A stretch of 43,374 nt of DNA, taken from NCBI GenBank assembly GCA_029975275.1, contig JARKPN010000045.1, positions 1 through 43,374 on the forward strand, written 5' to 3'. Below are positions 39,758-43,374 of the stretch, one piece after another. The translations under genes and the position numbers were made by a program. The notes beneath the pieces were generated by a model that was not told the origin of the DNA, did not search any database, and saw only the letters and a list, made by a program, of their open reading frames with translations. The stretch is from Geobacteraceae bacterium. GTDB lineage: Bacteria > Desulfobacterota > Desulfuromonadia > Geobacterales > Geobacteraceae. The first letter of the stretch is position 1. Each line of letters begins with the position of its first letter.

Positions 39758-41370
39758 TCCCTCTCCTTTTCCTTTTTGCCGAACCCGTAGGGCCATTCGG
39801 TGACCGTCGGGATCTCCGCGAAGTTGTGGGTGGGCGGCGGCGAGCCTGTCCGCCACTCCAGGGTCTTGGAGCCCCACGGATCCGGTTGGGCCGGCCCGCC
39901 TCTGAACAGGCTCCGGAACAGGTTCCAGAACATCAGCACGGTACCCAGGGCCAGGAACCAGGACCCGGCGGTTGAGGCGATGTGCAGGGGCTGGAACCGC
40001 TCCGGGTATTCGGCCCAGCGTCGCGGCATCCCCTGGACCCCCAGGATGAACATGCTGAAGAAGGTGATGTTGAAGCCGAAGAAGATCAGCAGCCAGGCGG
40101 TCAGGGCGCGCCGCTCGCTGTACATCCTGCCGAACATCTTGGGGAACCAGTAGTGGAGCCCGGCGAACAGGCCGATCACCGTGCCTCCCATCATGGTGTA
40201 ATGGAAGTGGGCCACCACGAAGTAGGTATCGTGCAGGTGCACGTTGGTGGCCAGCGCCCCCAGGAACGGGCCGGTCAGTCCGCCGATGATGAACAGGAAG
40301 ATGAAGGTCAGGCTGTAGAGCATCGGGGCGTCCAGGGAGATGGAGCCCCGGTACAGGGTGGCGATCCAGTTGAAGACCTTGACCCCGGTGGGGACCGCCA
40401 CGAAGAAGGTCAGGAAGGAGAAGATGATGCCGGCGACGTCGGACATGCCGCTCACGAACATGTGGTGCCCCCAGACCAGGAAGCCGATGAAGGCGATGGC
40501 CAGGGAGGAGTAGGCGATTCCCTTGTAACCGAAGATCGGCTTGCGGGCGAAGACCGGCAGGATCTCGGAGACAATCCCCATGGCCGGCAGGATCATGACG
40601 TACACCACCGGATGCGAATAGAACCAGAAAAAGTGCTGGAACAGCAGAGGGTCTCCCCCTTTGGCCGGGTCGAAGAAGCCGACGCCGAAGATCCGCTCGG
40701 CGGCCAGCAGCAGGAAGGTGATGCCGACCACCGGGGTCGCCAGCACCTGGATGATGCTGGTGGCGTACATGCTCCAGATGAACAGGGGGAGGCGGAACCA
40801 GGTCAGCCCCGGTGCCCGCAGCCGGTGGATGGTGACGATGAAGTTGAGACCGGTGAGGATGGAGGACATCCCCACCAGGAAGATGCCGAAGGAGAGGACC
40901 GTGACCGCGGCGCCGGTCGTGGCCGAGTAGGGGGTGTAGAAGGTCCATCCCGTGTCCAGGGGGCTCGCCAGGGACGCGAGGATCACGATGATGCCGGCCA
41001 GGAAGATCCAGTAGCTGAAGATGTTCAACCTGGGGAAGGCCACGTCCCGGGCGCCGATCATCAGGGGGATGAGGAAGTTGCCAAGGGCCGAGGGGATGGC
41101 AGGGATGATGAACAGGAAGATCATCATGATGCCGTGCAGGGTGAAGAAGACGTTGTAGGCCTTGTTGCTGAACAGCTCCTCTCCCGGGTACATGAGCTTC
41201 ATGCGCAGCAGCAGGGCGAACACCCCGCCGACCAGGAAAAACAGCAGGGTGGTCCCCAGGTAGAGGAGCCCGATCCGCTTGTGGTCCAGGGTGCAGGCCC
41301 AGGAGAGGAACCCCTTTTCGGTCAGGTAGCCGCGATCCGCGGGTGGTGATGGTGCTATATCATCGGGCAT
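39754..41370 (-). CDS. ctaD: Cytochrome c oxidase subunit I (A2-type heme-copper oxidase)
   Basis: This 538-residue protein has twelve membrane helices and carries heme a and the heme a3-CuB centre. CuB and heme ligands are seen in LHGIMMIF, FYSHPVVYVMILP, VWGHHMFVSGM and VAHFHYTMMGG. The cross-linked Tyr of HPxVY is present, but the Glu of the canonical HPEVY is Val and is preceded by Tyr-Ser, the YSHPxVY pattern of A2-type oxidases such as those of Thermus and Rhodothermus. ATG 41370 has AAGGA 8 bp upstream. A palindromic repeat separates it from ctaC. Confidence 0.96.
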   Translation of the reverse strand: MPDDIAPSPPADRGYLTEKGFLSWACTLDHKRIGLLYLGTTLLFFLVGGVFALLLRMKLMYPGEELFSNKAYNVFFTLHGIMMIFLFIIPAIPSALGNFLIPLMIGARDVAFPRLNIFSYWIFLAGIIVILASLASPLDTGWTFYTPYSATTGAAVTVLSFGIFLVGMSSILTGLNFIVTIHRLRAPGLTWFRLPLFIWSMYATSIIQVLATPVVGITFLLLAAERIFGVGFFDPAKGGDPLLFQHFFWFYSHPVVYVMILPAMGIVSEILPVFARKPIFGYKGIAYSSLAIAFIGFLVWGHHMFVSGMSDVAGIIFSFLTFFVAVPTGVKVFNWIATLYRGSISLDAPMLYSLTFIFLFIIGGLTGPFLGALATNVHLHDTYFVVAHFHYTMMGGTVIGLFAGLHYWFPKMFGRMYSERRALTAWLLIFFGFNITFFSMFILGVQGMPRRWAEYPERFQPLHIASTAGSWFLALGTVLMFWNLFRSLFRGGPAQPDPWGSKTLEWRTGSPPPTHNFAEIPTVTEWPYGFGKKEKERE

Positions 41371-41402
41371 GAACTGATTCCTTTACATGTTGCTGGTTAT
41401 CG

Positions 41403-41449
41403 CCCCCTCCCTGACCCTCCCCAGGAGGGGGAGGGTCAGGGAGGGGGGG
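41403..41449. repeat. GC-rich palindromic repeat, copy 3
   Basis: C-rich (41403-41421) and G-rich (41426-41449) arms reproduce the core found at 4070-4115 and 6664-6709. It sits between ctaC and ctaD within the oxidase operon. The outer TACTTTGTCA arms of copy 2 are not evident here. Confidence 0.8.
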
Positions 41450-41457
41450 AAGTCTTC

Positions 41458-42396
41458 TTACTTCACAGTCTTAATATACGCGATAATTGCGGTGATGTCC
41501 TCGTCCTTGAGCACCCCCTGGAAGGTGGGCATCACCGGCGGAAACCCCTGCACCAGCTTGGCGTTGGGCTCCAGGATCGACTCCCTGATATAGGTTTCGT
41601 CGGCCACGACGCTCTTGCCGTCGGCCAGGGCCACCTTTTTGCCGAACAACCCCTTGAGCGTCGGCCCCACCCTGGCGGTCCCGTCCAGGGAATGGCAGGC
41701 CAGGCAGCCGGAGTTCTCCGTCAGCTTCTCCCCCTTTTTCGTCAGGGAAAGGGTCTCCGGCTTTTCCTCCTGTTTCACCCAGCGCCCGTAATCCTCGTGG
41801 TTCATAACGATCATCACCGCCCGCATGACCGAGTGGCCGGTGCCGCAGTATTCGGTGCAGTAGATCTCGTACTTCCCCACCTGTTCCGGCTGCACCCACA
41901 GGTAGGTATAGCTTCCCGGAAGGATGTCCATCTTGACCCGGAAGTCGGGGAGATACAGACCGTGGATCACGTCCGCCGACTTCATGAGGAACTTGACCGG
42001 CCTGCCCACCTCCACCCGCACCTCGTTGACCGCGGTCCGGCCGTCGGGATAGGTGAACTGGTAGAGCCACTGCCGGGCCGTCACCTGGATCTCGACCGCG
42101 TCCGCGGGAGGTGTCCTGATAGTGCGGTACACCAGGTAACCATAGATGAAGATGGCCAACACCACCAGTGACGGGATCACCACCCAGAGGGTCTCCAGCC
42201 AGTGGCTGCCGGTGATGTAGGGGGTCTCGGCCGGCTCCTCCCTCTTCTTCCGCCGGTATCGCAACGCGAAGTAGATGAGGAAACCCTGGGTCAGGACAAA
42301 AAAGAACAGCCCCACCAGGGTGATGAACAGAAAGACCCCGTCCACCTGGGCGGCAACTCCTGAAACGGTGTTGTTCGTTGCGGCAAAACCGGGCAT
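41458..42396 (-). CDS. ctaC: Cytochrome c oxidase subunit II with fused cytochrome c domain (caa3 type)
   Basis: A 312-residue protein: two membrane helices (about 20-45 and 70-90), a cupredoxin domain with the complete CuA site (HGLYLPDF, then CTEYCGTGHSVM), and a C-terminal cytochrome c domain with one CLACH heme motif and a distal Met in the PVMPTFQG region. Electrons pass from the fused heme c to CuA and on to subunit I. There is no obvious cleaved signal peptide. ATG 42396 shares a base with the sco stop; the longer open frame to 42996 overlaps sco and is rejected. Confidence 0.96.
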   Translation of the reverse strand: MPGFAATNNTVSGVAAQVDGVFLFITLVGLFFFVLTQGFLIYFALRYRRKKREEPAETPYITGSHWLETLWVVIPSLVVLAIFIYGYLVYRTIRTPPADAVEIQVTARQWLYQFTYPDGRTAVNEVRVEVGRPVKFLMKSADVIHGLYLPDFRVKMDILPGSYTYLWVQPEQVGKYEIYCTEYCGTGHSVMRAVMIVMNHEDYGRWVKQEEKPETLSLTKKGEKLTENSGCLACHSLDGTARVGPTLKGLFGKKVALADGKSVVADETYIRESILEPNAKLVQGFPPVMPTFQGVLKDEDITAIIAYIKTVK

Positions 42397-43229
42397 CAGG
42401 GCGTATCCTCGCTCTTTTCGGCGGCTCTCCGTTTTTCCTGGCGCCGGAGGGCGATGAGCAGCACGCCCAGGAGCAGCAGGACGGCGCCGCCGGCGATCTT
42501 CATGATGTTTACCGCCGCCAGGGTGTATTTCCTCCCTGCCGGGTCGTAGTGGAAGCAGTACATCAGCACCCGGTTCATGACGGTGGAACCGCCGATCCTG
42601 CCGTTGGATGCCTCTATCAGGGCCAGCTTCAGGTCGCGCGGCTTCAGATCCAGCCCGTAGAGGTAACGGGCAACCCTGCCGTCCGGGGTGAGGACGATCG
42701 CAACCGAGGGGTGGGCGAAATCGTTCTTCCCCAGCTGCAGGTAGCGGTAACCCACGGTACCGGCCAGCCGCTCGATCTCGGGCGACCTTCCCAGGAGGAA
42801 GGGCCAACGATCCCCGGGGTCTCCGTCCCGCATCATCCCGTGGGTCTCGTCCGCCTTTTCCCTGGCCCGCTGCAGGGTCTCGTCCGGGTCCACACTCACC
42901 GTGACCATGCGGAAATCCCTGGCGAGGGACAGCCCCTGCATCTCCTCGATGGCGCTGATCAGGTTGCGGAACGTGAGAGGACAGAGCATGGGGCACGAGT
43001 AGTAGTTCAGTGTCAGGATGACCGGTTCGCCGGTGAGATAGTCCGCCAGGGTGACCGTTTTCCCGTGCTGGTCGGTGAACGGCAGATCCAGGGGAATAAC
43101 GACGCCCGGCTTCTCGTCCACACCGATGCGCTGCAGGATCTCCTGCTCCGTCAGCCGGACCGGCGCGGCTGCGGCGGCCTGACAGAACAGGACGATCAGG
43201 AGCATAGATAAGATTGCCGGGGTTTTCAT
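42396..43229 (-). CDS. sco: SCO1/SenC copper chaperone for cytochrome oxidase
   Basis: A 277-residue protein with a signal peptide (residues 1-21), a thioredoxin-fold SCO domain and a C-terminal membrane helix (about 245-265). Copper ligands are CPMLC in LNYYSCPMLCPLTF and the His in DFAHPSVAIVL. It matures the CuA centre of subunit II, encoded immediately downstream. ATG 43229 is preceded by AAGGAAG; a 26-residue in-frame extension to 43307 lacks signal-peptide character and covers the promoter. Confidence 0.92.
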   Translation of the reverse strand: MKTPAILSMLLIVLFCQAAAAAPVRLTEQEILQRIGVDEKPGVVIPLDLPFTDQHGKTVTLADYLTGEPVILTLNYYSCPMLCPLTFRNLISAIEEMQGLSLARDFRMVTVSVDPDETLQRAREKADETHGMMRDGDPGDRWPFLLGRSPEIERLAGTVGYRYLQLGKNDFAHPSVAIVLTPDGRVARYLYGLDLKPRDLKLALIEASNGRIGGSTVMNRVLMYCFHYDPAGRKYTLAAVNIMKIAGGAVLLLLGVLLIALRRQEKRRAAEKSEDTP

Positions 43230-43279
43230 GGTGCTTCCTTGTGACGGGTGATCAACGGACGGGAGATCGCCGTAGAGAT

Positions 43280-43307
43280 AGTGTAGCGTCATCCATGAGA
43301 AAAACAA
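43280..43307 (-). promoter_or_regulatory. Candidate sigma-70 promoter of the sco-cta operon
   Basis: On the minus strand TTGTTT (43302-43307), a 16-bp spacer and TACACT (43280-43285) give a moderate promoter about 50 bp before the sco start. The remaining sequence to the window end shows no gene. Confidence 0.45.
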
Positions 43308-43374
43308 TGCGACCGTGCATTCCGGCCTTTGCAGTTGGCCCTGGGAAGAAAATGCTATATAGTTGGTGTCTATC

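Noticed and set aside
43230..43254. Fourth GTGA-N6-TCAC operator upstream of sco (GTGACGGGTGATCA)
   Set aside because: The second half-site is out of register (N7) and overlaps the ribosome-site region, so it does not match the other three.

Overview
The window is GC-rich, densely packed bacterial DNA. Its gene content suggests a Desulfuromonadota / Geobacter-type delta-proteobacterium: a heme-rich iron-handling cluster, a caa3-type oxidase with its heme A and copper assembly genes, GAF-type kinases, a glycogen cluster with a GH57 enzyme, and GC-rich palindromic repeats inside operons. That assignment is an inference from gene content and style; no rRNA or other taxonomic marker is present.

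Layout. 1-4052 (+): end of an outer-membrane barrel gene, then a MoxR / DUF58 / transglutaminase-like membrane protein operon whose transglutaminase domain lacks the catalytic Cys. 4151-12703 (+): iron acquisition. An FTR1 permease, an imelysin-like protein and a di-heme DUF1111 oxidoreductase resemble EfeUOB with EfeB exchanged for a c-type cytochrome; a lytic transglycosylase and a complete ferric ABC transporter (fbpABC) follow. 12704-13717: AT-richer gap with a hlyD remnant, a Fur-like site and a GTGA-N6-TCAC operator. 13718-15666 (+): Cys-rich Crp/Fnr regulator overlapping a DAHP synthase gene. 15685-19785 (-): cobD, uvrB and a soluble histidine kinase. 19987-20513: tatA (+) and a yhbY-like gene (-), convergent. 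20997-30659 (+): GAF histidine kinase with a degenerate ATPase domain, single-domain response regulator, nucleotidyltransferase fused to a dead phosphomannomutase, GH57 enzyme, galT, glgA and a small acidic protein: a storage-polysaccharide cluster. 30835-30975 (+): a 46-residue ORF between a hairpin leader and a strong terminator. 31113-35537 (-): BACON-domain lipoprotein, receiver remnant, mtgA, pdxA. 35739-36299 (+): M23 peptidase. 36549-43229 (-): a helical unknown, ctaB, ctaA and the caa3 oxidase operon sco-ctaC-ctaD-ctaE-ctaF.

How the parts work together. The most informative signal is regulatory. Near-identical GTGA-N6-TCAC palindromes lie upstream of fbpA and of the Crp/Fnr gene, each exactly 23 bp before a -10-like hexamer, the geometry of class II Crp-type activation. 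The regulator carries the matching recognition-helix pattern RETLSR. A third copy lies before the lytic transglycosylase gene. The regulator therefore probably activates itself and ferric iron import, with a Fur-like promoter upstream adding iron control. Three enzyme-like domains here (transglutaminase, phosphomannomutase, kinase ATPase) have lost key residues while their operons look intact, which suggests re-use as binding or scaffold modules.
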